Shown here one piece after another: positions 32,670-44,628 of a DNA stretch of 64,000 nucleotides (position 1 is the stretch's first letter; each line of letters starts with the position of its first letter). The notes beneath the pieces were generated by a model. That model searched no databases. It saw nothing but the letters and a program-made list of their open reading frames with translations, and was not told the DNA's origin. This stretch comes from Eurosta solidaginis (taxonomy: Eukaryota > Arthropoda > Insecta > Diptera > Tephritidae), in contig NC_090319.1 of assembly GCF_040869045.1 (NCBI RefSeq), forward strand, positions 385,035,601-385,099,600. The letters are read 5' to 3'. The position numbers were made by a program, and so were the translations under genes.

Positions 32670-33864
32670 ATACAATTTTTACTTGGGGCTGCTAGTTTTG
32701 TGTTACTAAGTTGGTACTGTCATCGAAGGTATAGAATTGGGATCATTACCATGATTATTGGCGCCGTAATTTGTTTTGGTTATTTCCATACATACTTAGA
32801 GTGCAATCGCGTAAGTAAAACTGTTACCAGCATACAGTTTATTAAATCCATAAACAAACTCTATGTGCATTATTTGTTGGTTTTGTAGAAGTTAGAGGCA
32901 GAACGTTTATTGGAAATATTGGCCCGTAACGAAAAGCTCCAACAGGCAGAGCCCAGATGGTATACCCCGTTTATTAACTTTTTCCACTTCAATGAGCCAG
33001 ATGCGAAACAGACTCAGCGGGAATTTATAAAGTTTGTATTGGACCTTTGCATCATGCAACCAACAAAGCGAAACCGTTACTAAAGCGTAAACATTTTTAT
33101 TTTGTCTAGAAAATCAAGTCAGCTGAACCTAAGTTTTTGTCGTCCCGATCATGTATTTCTCTTGTATGCTAATGATTTATTCTTGAAGCAGCTGCAGTTT
33201 CTGATTGATAAATGTCAAGAATCAATGGCAATATTGAGAGGTAATTGCTATTAAACAGTTATGCGCTACAACTCACAGAAAGAAGCTTATAACTTTAAAC
33301 AAATTTTTCAATTTAATTACAGAAGATTTACCCTTCCCCTTAAATTCCATGGCTTGTGTACTTTTGGTGACGCTAATTGGTTATATTTTAAAACTCACAT
33401 TCAAATATATACTTAGTCCGAGAGCATGGGTAGGCATATGGCATGCACACAACACGCTTCCTAGCATAGGTACAGGTACGAGTACAGGTACGATACATCA
33501 TGAAGATCGTATTTCGGGTGAAAATTTAAGAATGCTTTTGCATGCGCTTAGCGGAGGCGCGACATCGAACCAGATTACGATCAGCAATACAACTGCCACG
33601 GCGTCTCTGACACAATCGCATTCAACGGGCTCCGGTGTGGAGGAAATACAGGATGCTTTAGAAATTGGTAATGTCGATACATCAAAGGATTCTGCAATGT
33701 CCGAAGTAACAGCCGAGGTTAAACGGCAAGACTCACCACAGAAGCAAACAGAGAAACTGGATAAGAATAACAGCAGTAATAAGTCAGTTGATATATTAAA
33801 AGATAAATCGGATGTTGAAAGCAAAGAGGCGAAGCTGGAAGATGTAATTGATGAAGAGACGTAA
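32670..33864 (+). CDS. Clcc1: CLCC1-like ER chloride-channel protein, terminal exons, copy B
   Basis: Exons 32670-32810, 32889-33035, 33123-33240 and 33323-33864, the same structure as copy A with intact splice sites and stop. Exons 1-3 look identical to copy A. Exon 4 differs at about seven bases: Tyr to Ser before MACVL, two Val to Leu in the third membrane segment, Ile to Leu, Asn to Lys, Asn to Ser, and one silent change. Intron 3 has a 4-base insertion (AAAG) and an altered acceptor context (ATTACAG). No upstream start or N-terminal exon precedes it within the unit, so alone it cannot make a full protein. It could be reached only by splicing from a promoter upstream of copy A, or be dead, or be an assembly artefact. 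Confidence 0.68.
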
Positions 33865-35982
33865 CAGTTCCAAAATGTTGGTGCTCTAAACAACATATAG
33901 AGTGAGTCGGTCGCCATACGAAATAAAAATAAAAAAAAAACTTCCGCTAAATTTGAAACTTATACTGAAACGGCCACGAAAAGAATTTTTTTCTCTTTTG
34001 AAATAATGTTGAAATTGTTTTTTAATTGTAATATAGTTGTTTGATATCCGTTTTTGAAATAAGTATGCCATTATCTTTATATTGGGAAGCTCTATAATTC
34101 TTTCTAGTATCCTTTTGGGCTCTGTAGTCTTTTTCACATCGTTGGGTTTTCTTAGCTTGGTGAAACGAGAAACATACTTTGAGGCGCTGAAACTGGTTTA
34201 AAAGACAACAACAACAACAACAACAACCGCGCAGCTCAAAAAGAAGCTTGTCTAGAGCTTCTCAATACCAATACAACAAAATTAAGGAGATATCAATGTG
34301 GAAAATCGAATGTAAAAAAACAGTTTATAAGTATAAAAAAACCGAGACTCAACATTAGTTTTAGATTCTTTGCAAGTTTGTTTTTCGACCTAGTCTAGAA
34401 TATATCGCTCGTTTTATTATAAAGAGATGTAAAATTTTAATTTGTTGGGAAAACTTAACAAAGTTTTATTTTTCACACAGTCGTTGTTTACACACAAATA
34501 CTTTTGTTGCTGAAACTCGTTACTTGAAGAGCGGTAACGAGGAAAGCGGACGGGCACCGAGTTTCTTGTGCTCGGCGACTTGCTTTGTGCTGTCTTCTGC
34601 TGTCAAACTTTGGTTTTGTGATTTTTTTTTATTAAAGAACTTTGTATTGATTTTGAACTGAAATTTTTATAATATTTCTAATATTTCATAATAATTTTTG
34701 AAATTTTCAATAAATAAAACAAGTTTTTAGAAAGAATTGAAATAAAATATCGAACTGTTGCGTAGAAAGAGTCGCCGTGTGTTGGTATGCAACTCCAAAA
34801 GAGACATAACTTTGTGTGTAAACTGCGACTTACAAAAAATATATTTAAAAAACATATCTCTCATTTAATAGTGTCATAACTAAAAAACACCACTTTTGAG
34901 TTAATAACATATAAACGTACCCAATAACATTATCCGTGTTGTATAAAAAAATCTTTGCGATTTACCACGTGCTATAAAAATGAAAATATGCCTTTATATG
35001 CGCAACATATGCCAGTTAAAATCTATGAATGGCTCTCCTGGAAAATTGTGTTTTTTGAGTTATGACATTATTGAAGTAAATGAGCGATATGTCCGGTCAT
35101 TTTTGCACCTTGCGATATTTTATGTATGTGAACATAACTCACCCAGCGGCTGTTTTGGAATATCATGAAATCCCGAAAAATTAAAATTTTGTATAACATC
35201 TGTTTACAGTAAAACGTGCGATATTCGCATACATCAATCAGGCTACGCTTTTATCTTATTTATTTGTTGTTTATTTATGATTCGTTATTATTTCATAGAT
35301 GCAGGGCGTCGAAGAAAAAAAAGAAATGCTTGTTCCATTAAAGTTATTTCAACGCATTAATATTTAGTATATGAATAACAAAGCTCTAATGAATGAATTA
35401 GTTTTGTTTTGCAAAGTAAGATGTAGAGCAATTATTTTAAAATGTAACATAATTATGTCTAATGTATTATTCAAATAAAGTTTTATTATTACTGATCAAA
35501 TATTGAAACTACTAAAAATGTTGTGATATTGGTAAATATATACCTACTTTTTATGTTGGAACTCACAGCAAAGACATCGAAAAGTTACTGTGGATCTCCA
35601 ACATTAAGCCATTAGATTGCCAGGGTAGAGTGCATGTATAAAACGAGTACGATTCAATAAATGAACACAAACATAAATTTCTTTATTTAGAGATTTATTT
35701 CAACTATGTATTATTATTTTAGTTGCTTGTCACAATACAATTTATTATTATAATTCTTAGTATATATATTTGTATTTTGTTTAGTGTATATACTATATAA
35801 TTGTATGTCAAATTGTTATCCATTATACACATACAAATCTATATGTACATACACACGTCCCGTACTAGTTCGTTTTTTGTATGTGTACTTTATTAAATAT
35901 ATTTATTTAAAATATCTTGCAAATTTATGTGTGACGCTCAAAAATTTCCTACAGCAACTTAAAAAAAAATATATATATTTAT
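33865..35982. other. Copy B gene-free stretch
   Basis: Counterpart of 24366-26461. Differs by a (CAA)n run at 34206-34228 and retention of about 22 bp near 34685. Contains the same inverted pair (about 34853-34897 and 35055-35100). Confidence 0.5.
33922..33927 (+). terminator. Polyadenylation signal, CLCC1 copy B
   Basis: AATAAA 58 bases after the stop codon, as in copy A. Confidence 0.45.
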
Positions 35983-38668
35983 AGGCTCATTCCATTTCAA
36001 GACACCCGGTCCGCGCGGACATGATTTTTGATTTCGATGAAATTTTAATATTTTGTTCTTTGGTCAAAATAATGAAACGCGTTTTTTTTTTTTTTGTTTT
36101 TTTTTTGCCTCAAACAAATTTTGTTTCGGATTTATCGGCAATTGAATTCGATAAAATGCAATCGATATTTTATTCACCTATTTTTTCAACTGTCAATAAC
36201 TTTGTCAAAAGTTAAAAACACCCTTTGATTCTTTCTTTTAAATCGATATATTTCGATTGCTCAACGGCAATCATCTTCAGGATTGTAGCAACTAACAAAA
36301 ATATAAAACATTAACAATAAACAAATTTTGCATTTTACATATCACATAAATACATACTTTTATTAACACGTCTGCTTGTCTGACGTGGAGTATGGTACTG
36401 TTTTTAGTAAGCAGGTGTTTGTAGATATGTGCGCTGTGATCTACGTCGCTCTTATAGTTGAGTCGCGTGTTAGTCGGAATATTAAAAATGTGTAACATTT
36501 CTAGTGTGAAGCGTTTGTTATAGTGTTGTTCTTGTTGCAGTATTTTAGTCTCATCAAAGTTTGGTGTGTGGCCGCTGTCTGCACAGTGGGCCATGAGTGC
36601 TGTTTTTTGATTATTAACTTGATGGCAAAATTTAAAATCAGACTTATGCTGTGAAATTCTCGTTTTGAGTTTGGACTTTGTAGTACCTATATATATGGGG
36701 TATTCCATCCCATTTCGACCAATTTTCAACCCGACCCCTTTAGAATTGGCTGAAAGTTTTTCTTCTTTTTCTAGCTTACGAAAGACGTTTTTCAGAATTT
36801 TTTCATCCAACTCAAAAAAATTTATGAATTTACAAAAAAAAAACACCGTTTTTGTTTTTAAAATGCTATCTTTTTCAAAAATTGACCGTTTGGGATCTTT
36901 TTTTTTTTAAATGTACTTTTCGGAAAAAATACAAAAAAATTTTTAAAGTTTTTTTTTAATTGACATTAGAGAAAAATTGTAAGTTTACAAACGGCGATGG
37001 TTACTAGGACATGTTTCTGAATTTCACTTCTTCATCAGCTAGCCTTTCGGGAGCTGAGCGTTGAACTCGAATCTCCAACATTCACATCATTAGCTGCTAA
37101 GCCATATGAATGTCCCGTTGTTCGCTGTACAATTAGTCTTTTGGTTTTTTTTTTGTAATTTTTCAGTTTTTCGAGATTTTTCGAATTTCGCCATTTTTTT
37201 TTTTTCATAAAATCTCAATCAATTCTGCAATCATCCCCACTAATCCCGGAGTGGGCCGATATTTTTTTTTGTATTTAATTGAAAAAAAAAAACTATAAAA
37301 AATTTTTTTGTATTTTTTCCGAAAAGTACATTTAAAAACAAATTGAAAAAAAAAAAAGATCCCAAACGGTCAATTTTTGAAAAAGTTATAGCATTTTGAA
37401 AACAAAACCGGTGTTTTTTAAAAATTCATAAATTTTTTTGAGTTGGATGAAAAAATTCTGAAAAACGTCTTTCGTAAGCTAGAAAAAGAAGAAAAACTTT
37501 CAGCCAATTCTAAATGGCGCGGGTTCGAAATGGGATGGAATACGCCATATATTATTGCACGTTTCATCGCTATTGCCTTTACATGGTATCTTGTAAACTA
37601 AGTTATTTTTTTCCATTATTGGTATTTTCGATTTTGTTTTGTTAAATATGTTTTTTAAAGTGTTCGTAGGTTTATGCGCAATTTTTGTAGTTTCTTTATC
37701 ATAGCATTCAGATTTTTCTAAACGTTCTGATAGCTGCGGTTATTATTTTTGTTAGTTGCTACAATCCTGAAGATGATTGCCGTTGAGCAATCGAAATATA
37801 TCGATTTAAAAGAAAGAATCAAAGTGTGTTTTAATTTTTCAATTATAAAACACGGACCTAAAGCCAGATATAAATACATATTTAAAGATAAAAGGTCGCC
37901 AAAAAATTCATAATTTAAAAATGTATGACTTTTTTTTTCAAAAATTAATGTTTCAAAAAAATTGTTTAAACTTTTTTTATATCGAGTGAACAGTTTATAT
38001 TTCAGCTTGGGTAAATATCCATTAGCCAAAACTCGTTGTTTTCGAAATATGAATTTTTGAAATTAAACTTTTTTTCGCCATATATTGATGCAATACATAT
38101 CAGCATACAAGGCGATCAATGCCAAATGCTTAAAATTAATTAAAATCTCATATTTATTATTGAAAACAGAATATGGCAAAATATTTCACTAAACCTCCAA
38201 TACCATCACAAGAGCCCTTGCCATGTCCTGTTACAAAATCACTGTACAAAATCAAATACCCAAATTGAAACATAACCGTTATTTGTAATATTATATGTAA
38301 AAATAATATTTGTATGTAAAAAAAAAAGTCATACATTTTTATTAAATACTAAAAAAATATTTTTAACTATATGCAATTGTTTATAATTTTATATAAAATT
38401 AAAAGTAATAGCGAACATTTCAAAGAAAAAATCATGAGAATCGGTTAATTTTTGACAAAGTTATTGACAGTTGAAAAAATAGGTGAATAAAATGTCGATT
38501 GCATTTTATCGAATTCAATTGCCGATAAATCAAAAAAAAATTGTTTTAGGGCAAACAAAAAAAAAAACGTGTTTCATTATTTTGACCAAAGGAACACCAT
38601 AATAAAATTTCATCGAAATCAAAAATCATGTCCTGCGCGGACCGGGTGTCTTGAAATGGCATGAGCCT
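35983..38668. mobile_element. 2.7-kb long-TIR element enclosing a PLE, copy B
   Basis: Duplicate of 26462-29168 with the same nested structure: PLE halves at about 36300-36690 and 37553-37740 (- strand), nested TIR element 36691-37552. Small indels, mostly in homopolymers, separate it from copy A. Confidence 0.8.
36292..36846 (-). pseudogene. PLE GIY-YIG C-terminal half, copy B
   Basis: Frame with YIGTTKSKLKTRISQHKSDF, HCADSGHTPNFDETKILQQE and LEMLHIFNIPTNTRLNYKSD. The first ~50 codons are read from the nested TIR arm, not from the PLE. Differs from copy A by Ile to Phe after MLHI and a frame-changing base near 36405. Confidence 0.75.
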
Positions 38669-39828
38669 ATATATAGAACATATACATACATATTTATAAA
38701 TAGCATGTATACAAGTGTGCTTTCATTTTATTTCTAAACATGCACAAATGATTGTTTTAAATTTCTAACCATACCCTTTATTTATTTGATGTTAATGTGC
38801 CTGCAAAATTTTTCGAAGCAAACTTTTTATATCTAAGAATATTATGCGTGCGGGTACGAAAAAAAAGAAAAAAAGTAACATTCGTATATGTAGTTTATTT
38901 TTAATTTTCCAGGCTATTAAGTAAAATGTACAAAATACGCTGTTTTGTTTTACGAAACTCATTATTTTAAATCAATATTCTACTTATTCGTTGTATTTTT
39001 AACTAATTTATATTGTGTGATTTTTTATCTTTATGAACAACGTTTGTTCGGTAAAAGTAGTTTTGACTTAAGTACACCCGTTGGTAGTTGGTGTGTTTTT
39101 TTTTCGATCCTTTTTATGTTTATGAAACTAAATTTTAACAGATCACACCACACTAATTTACTAAGCTAAAAGCATAATGTGTATTGTATAGTCTACGAAT
39201 TTCTAAACAGCACTTTATTTCAAACTTAAAAGAGTAAAGTATTTCTGAATAATAATGTAAGATGTAAATTCTATTTAAAACGTATTGTGTCATCAAAAGA
39301 GCACAAAAAATTAAGCAAATAAATTAGCAAGCTGTTTACACGCAAAAAGTGTGGTTTGTGATTATTGGCAACTTCTCTTTGGGAGCTCCGTATCATATTT
39401 ACCTACGGCGACAATCTCTAAGTAAGACAATTTCAATTCTTTATTAAAATGTGTTTTATTTATTGAAAATTGGAAAAGGATTCGTGAAATATTAGAAATT
39501 TCAATAAAACTTATAAAAATTTGTATTCAAAATCAACAAAAAAACCAAAGTTTAACAATACCCATCCGCTTTCCTCCTCAAACTTCGAAAAATCAAAGAA
39601 AAACCAATTTTTTTGATTTCAGATTTTGATATTAACGAAACTTTTAAAAAATTTACTATTTTGGGTGTGCAAGCCTGTCATAAACTATCTTGCATTTATT
39701 TTTTGCGGCGGAGAAAAACGCACTCGTTGTGACGATTTTTAGCCTAAAAAGGCCCATTTGCAAAGTTAGCTTTTTAACTCAGAATTAAAATGACATGATG
39801 GGTTAAACTCATACATTTTTGACACATT

Positions 39829-40598
39829 TTTATACTCAGCGTGTTTTGCACACAGAGTATATTAACTTTGATTGGATAATGGTTGGTTGTACAGGTATAA
39901 AGGAATCGAGATAGATATAGACTTACATATATCAAAATCATCAGTATCGAAAAAAAATTTGATTGAGCCATGTCCGTTGCCTTTAATATAAGGAATGTTT
40001 TGAACAAAAATTAACGAAATCGGTTAAGGACCACGCCCACTTTTATATAAAAGATTTTTAAAAGGGTCGTGGACGAATAAAATAAGCCGTATCTTTGCAA
40101 AAAATAGCTTTATATCAATGGCATTTCATTTGCCAAGTGGATTTATAACGGTAAATAGGAAAAACTTTAAATAAAAAAAATGGGCGTGGCACCGCCCATT
40201 TTATGACTAAGCAATTTTCTATGTTTCGGGAGCCATAACTCGAAGAAAAATTTACATATCGTAACAAAATTGGGTACACATATTTTCCTTATAGCAGGAA
40301 ATATTTCTAGTAAAAATGGACGGGCTCGGTTGAAGACAACGGCAACTTAGATATAAAACAATTTAAAAGGGTCGTAGACTATAATAATAAGCTATAACTT
40401 AGCAAAAAATAGTTTTGAATTAATGATATTTCACTTATGAAGTTTTATTGTAAGAGGAAATGGGGAGACATTTTTTTTAAAAGGGCGGTGCCACTTGTTA
40501 TGTAGAAAAGTAATTTATCTGAAAGGAAATGTACAATGGAAGCTCACGCTGAGTATATAATGTTCGGTTACACCCGAACTTAGACACCTTTACTTGTT
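39829..40598 (-). repeat. Dispersed repeat, inverted copy of the 19335-22320 family
   Basis: Starts TATACTCAGCGTG and ends ACACCTTTACTTGTT. The right end GTTCGGTTACACCCGAACTT is the reverse complement of the left end of the 19335 copy; the left end (GATTGGATAATGGTTGGTTG) matches its right end. It carries GGGCGTGGCACCGCCCATTT. No coding capacity. Confidence 0.75.
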
Positions 40599-41019
40599 TA
40601 AGTTAACATTTATCCTTTAGTTGAGATGCAAGGTCGGATGTTGTGTGTCACTATCCTTTAAGGCAACTCTCCTTCCGTTAGCAACTTGAAATCAATAGAA
40701 CCTCGCTTGCAAGATTTATATTTATTTGCCACTTGTATTTCATAGACTCTTTATTACGCATTGGAACAGACTGAATCGTCAAATTACTATGCCAACAACT
40801 CGGTGAGCCACGTTCTCAAAGACATGTAAATACCGTCTTAATTATTTGGAAGCGATTACTCTCTTGGGGCAAATTTCTTATGAATATTACTTATGCATAT
40901 CTTAGAGGGATCAATCCTTCCACCAGTCTTACTAACTTGGACAGCGAATAACCTGAGTGCTCAGAAGCAACGGTACAACTCAGGTATGAAATACTTAAGA
41001 GCGGAAGAATTAAGCAGAG
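40599..41019. other. Probable LINE-derived sequence, no boundaries
   Basis: From about 40905 the frames become LINE-like (biased toward the family seen after 41020). 40599-40900 shows no feature. Confidence 0.35.
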
Positions 41020-41495
41020 TGTTTTGCTCAGGCGCTTCCCGAGATATGCTTTAAAATTAATGGGGAAGATGTCAGATTCCAAAAAAATATTGGTCGATAT
41101 GGAGGAAATAGACATCGCTTCCTTGCAGATTTTCATATGCAGGCGGAAATGCTCCCCATGCTCTTATGTTAAGCTCTGTAAATCTGTTCTCAGAGTTCAA
41201 TACCCAATTCTTGCCGTCGACGAAATCAGACTTCTTAGAGATTCGCGCGTTACGCTGCCTGATCTGGGTATTGTATTAGGTTCAACTCTAATTTATATGG
41301 GATCAACCGCGAGATACGCAAAGTATGTACTGCATGTAATGGATCCATCCTCTCATGACTAACCATCTTTTAAATTATAATTGGAACGCATCTAACGCCA
41401 GTATGTCGATAGCCCAATTATGAAGACTCTGTCAGTTTCCTTGGGCTTCCGTTCGAGGATATCGATGACAGTTTGTGTGTGAGTTAAAACAACAA
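41020..41495 (+). pseudogene. LOA-like LINE 3' end
   Basis: The + strand encodes EIRLLRDSRVTLPDLG followed, with frame shifts, by residues fitting the cysteine-rich C-terminus, LGLPLEDID-like sequence near 41450, and a CAACAACAACATGG tail. This is the 3' end of the same LINE type as the window start. Stops and shifts show it is dead. Confidence 0.6.
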
Positions 41496-41818
41496 CAACA
41501 TGGATATTTATTTCATAGTCGAAATTGTAACTAAATAATACCGATAAATATCACGATCCTGCTTTTCCGAAAAGTTTCGAAATTATTCCGAAAACAAAGC
41601 GAATCAATTCCGAAATTAAACCAAAGAGATGAAACTAATTCCAAAAAGGTCAAGAGCAGCAGGAAAGGAGGCTGCTTACAGCGTTACATAAAGATTTAAC
41701 GGAAAGAGAAGAGTCTCTGAACTCTAGCATGAGTTGAAGTGAGATGAGGAGTCTTTACAGAAAGAAAATATAGTGGCAGAATGACCGAAAGGAAATCTAA
41801 TATCGAGTATGAAAATTT
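41496..41818. other. No gene seen
   Basis: AAATT/CCGAAA-rich sequence without a recognisable feature. Confidence 0.35.
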
Positions 41819-41822
41819 ATAT

Positions 41823-42302
41823 TGTGGTGAATTTTAGCATCACTATGCTGTTATTAAATAAAGGCACAACAACAAAAACATTAAAGCAAGCTACACTTGC
41901 ACATACATGGAAGGCAGCGAGAACTACATGCACACACATAACCAACAGCTCGAAGTGAAGAGATATCTCACACACTTATGTAATCACCCATACACACGCA
42001 TATAACTAATTACCAAGCAGGAGTTACAAGAGTTCTAGAAGGTGAAACGTCTGGACCTTTGGAGAAATATGCGGACCAGGCAACAGGGAGTATAAAAGCA
42101 GCGCAAGCTGAGTAATAACTAATCAGTTTTGATTTAAGCACGCTATTGGTTGTGAAGTATAATTGTGAAGTACTGATACCAAAGTAATCTAAATAAAGAC
42201 CAGTTGGCAATACTGAATATTGCAGTGATTTATTCAATAGTTTAGCTATTCGAACTTTAGCAGAAGGTTTCAAATATGCGGAGTTTCCCCAAATTCGTTA
42301 CA
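41823..42302 (+). mobile_element. Solo LTR (480 bp), family L copy 2
   Basis: TGTGGTGAATTTTAGCATC ... CCAAATTCGTTACA, with target duplication ATAT (41819-41822 and 42303-42306). Internal signals: GAGTATAAAAGCAGCGCAAG (TATA box, 42090) and AAATAAAGACC (poly-A signal). Aligns with the LTR at 59522-60087 through GCTATTGGTTGTGAAGTAT and TTATTCAATAGTTTAGC. Confidence 0.88.
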
Positions 42303-42389
42303 ATATTGTGACGTGTAGCGGTATTGTAATTGTAACGTACAATGAATTTGATGCTCGATCCCTCTTAATTCGAGCCTACTAAGCTCGAA

Positions 42390-42630
42390 AACGACCTATC
42401 TCAGAACACTTTTCAAAATCGCCCTATCTCAGAATTCGGTTGAAGGACGCCCTTTCTCGAAACTTTTTTCATAAGCGGCCTAGGCGTTTTTGAAAGAAAT
42501 TCTGAAAAATGCCGTTTTTGAATAAAATTGTAAGTTAGGCCGTTCTTTAAACAAAATCTGAAACTGGGAGATCTTCCAAAATAATTTTTAAAATAGGGCA
42601 TTTCCTTTGAGAACCATTCCGAATTCACCA
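42390..42630. repeat. Degenerate minisatellite, about 28-bp period
   Basis: Successive units such as CGACCTATCTCAGAACAC, CGCCCTATCTCAGAATTC, CGCCCTTTCTCGAAAC and, in altered form, GGCCGTTCTTTAAACAAA start about every 28-35 bases. About eight units, strongly diverged. Confidence 0.55.
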
Positions 42631-42699
42631 TAGAAGAATCGAATTTTTACAGGGAATGAACTATAAAGGGATATCTATTTTTTATGGTGGGTAAATTTG

Positions 42700-43510
42700 G
42701 GGGCTTTAAGCCAGGCGTTGAACTGTTGCCTGCAAAATAGCCATAACAGTAGGAATTTGTCGATTTCATTTTCAATTCACAGGTTTTGCTGTCGTTGTTG
42801 CAGCAGTACATCGCCCCACCTAATAGGTGCGACTACTCACAACGGGAGTCCAGGGAAACTCGCAGTTTCAACAGGGGTGGACCAGAGAGAGACGGATGCT
42901 AGAGGCGTTGGATCCATATTGCAATTGAAAGGATGGTTGGTGTTATGTGGGGCACGTTGCTAGCAGGAAATACATTATGTACGTCGGGGTTGATTCTGAA
43001 TAGGCAAGAGTTTAACCTGTTACAGTATCCAGATCGAAGTTGAGCTAGAGTGACACACGCCCTAGGGAGATTACTTTCCTCTTCTACGAGATCAGGGTAT
43101 TAAGCTTTGAGAACCTTTTGTGTTCTTCCACATATGGGTGGGTTCTCAAGTGCCGTATTTCTTAATAATGCTTGCGGAGATGGCTTCTTAAGTCCCTGGG
43201 AGGCCGGACCTCTTCAATCAGATGTCTGTTGGGAAGCCTAGGTTTCTGGTTATTCAAGAGAAACTGTTTGTTCAGCATTTCATTTCTCTCCCTAATGTGG
43301 AGTACTCTCGCCTCACTGTGTAGGTGGTGTTCTGGGGACAAAGGAAGACAGCCCGTAGCCGTTCTGAGAGGCGTGTTTTGACATGCCTGTATTTTCTTCC
43401 TGTAATAACCTTTAGGCTCGGCGACCATATCGGGACGCGTAGCATGCAAGCGGCCGGCCAATGGCTTTGTAAGTGGAAATGAATTCACAATCATTTTTTG
43501 GTGCAAGAAC
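42700..43510 (-). pseudogene. LOA-like LINE C-terminus and 3' UTR, - strand
   Basis: 43506-43162 encodes KKIQACQNTPLRTATGCLPL, SPEHHLHSEARVLHIRE, MLNKQFLLNNQKPRLPN and RHLIEEVRPPRDLRSHLR on the - strand, nearly intact. 43090-42700 is the 3' region, including the CAGCAGTACATCGCCCCACC and CAACAGGGGTGGACCAGAG words, read on +. The N-terminal part up to 43440 is not family sequence. Confidence 0.8.
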
Positions 43511-44242
43511 AGCGACTATCACATTGACTACTTTGAGACGACATGTAAAATAAAAATGAAATAAGCAAACACCCCAATGTTATAAGTTGCAACAGCTAAA
43601 GGCCCTGTCATAACTAGTAATAAGTCACGCAGTCAACACAAAAACTTAAAAATCTAAAAAGTGAATAAATTCACCATATCAAGTATTTTTAAGCCATCGA
43701 TATGGCAAAAAACCAATTGCTTTGCTATGGCACGGTTATGGCTAAGACGTTAGGGGGCTTAGAATATACCCGCGGTAGGTATGCCTGTCGTAAGAGGCGA
43801 CTAAAATACCAGATTCAAGGGGTTGTGTAGCGCAACCCTCTCAGCGACACCTCTCCATATTTTTGGTAGCGTATTATCAGTCGACCCCTCAACTAGACTT
43901 TTACCAAAACTTCAATTGCCAAGTTTAAAGTTCCTTTAAGACCCCGTTGCATAAACAATTTTTATATAGATGGTTCCGCCATGGATTGTAGCGAAAACAA
44001 TTTATGTTCAGTAATTTGAAGTAAAATCCCAACCGTTGAGTGGATCAAAAATACTCAACGGTGCGTTCAGAAAATTATCAATCAACGATTGACCAACACT
44101 TGTGTTTGCTGAAATTGCCCCTTGATTGATGCATGTATAACGATTACACAAACTCAAATTCCGTGTTTGCCAGTTTCGATCTACTATTTAGGCACATCCA
44201 AAAATGCTCAGAGAGGGATTGTAGTGCAGGTTTTAACCCCGG
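43511..44242. other. No gene; partial repeats
   Basis: 43690-43755 is a short piece of MITE family M (AAAAAACCAATTGC, GGTTATGGCTAAG). 43770-43805 has GGTATGCCTGTCGTAAGAGG, a word likely from a LINE 5' UTR. A small hairpin CAACCGTTGAGTG / ACTCAACGGT lies at 44029-44061. No coding sequence. Confidence 0.4.
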
Positions 44243-44252
44243 TATAAATAGT

Positions 44253-44618
44253 GGCGGCCACCGTGGTGTGATGGTAGCGTGCTCCGCCTATCACTCCGTA
44301 TGCCCTGGGTTCAACTCCCGGGCAAAGCAACATCAAAATTTTAGAAATAAGATTTTTCAATTAGAAGAAAATTTTTCTAAGCGGGGTCGCCCCTCGGCAG
44401 TGTCTGGCAAGCGCTCCGATTGTATTTCTGCCATGAAAAGCTCTCAGTGAAAACTCATCTGCCTTGCAGATGCCGTTCGGAGTCGGCATAAAACATGTAG
44501 GTCCCGTCCGGCCAATTTGTAGGGAAAAATCAAGAGGAGCACGACGCAAATTGGAAGAGAAGCTCGGCCTTAGATCTCTTCGGAGGTTATCGCGCCTTAC
44601 ATTTATTTTTTTCTTTTT
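44253..44618 (+). repeat. tRNA-derived SINE, copy 2
   Basis: Head GCCACCGTGGTGTGATGGTA (A box) and CCTGGGTTCAACTCCCGGG (a complete T-arm hairpin with B box). The body is as in copy 1 and ends CGCGCCTTACATTTA plus a T tract. It has a 10-bp target duplication TATAAATAGT (44243-44252 and 44619-44628). Confidence 0.9.
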
Positions 44619-44628
44619 TATAAATAGT

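Larger units (their letters stand above)
30185..39688 (+). repeat. Tandem segmental duplication, copy B (9.50 kb)
   Basis: Direct repeat of copy A starting ATGAGTATTTTAAAAGGTAG and ending GTCATAAACTAT. It lacks the 501-bp LINE and two 129-bp units. It keeps sequence that copy A has lost (34683-34704). The dispersed repeats 30185-32497 are the right-hand parts of those at 19907-22996. Confidence 0.93.

Noticed and set aside
43770..43805. Possible rDNA fragment (GGTATGCCTGTCGTAAGAGG)
   Set aside because: Too short, and the word is more likely LINE leader sequence; no rRNA context around it.
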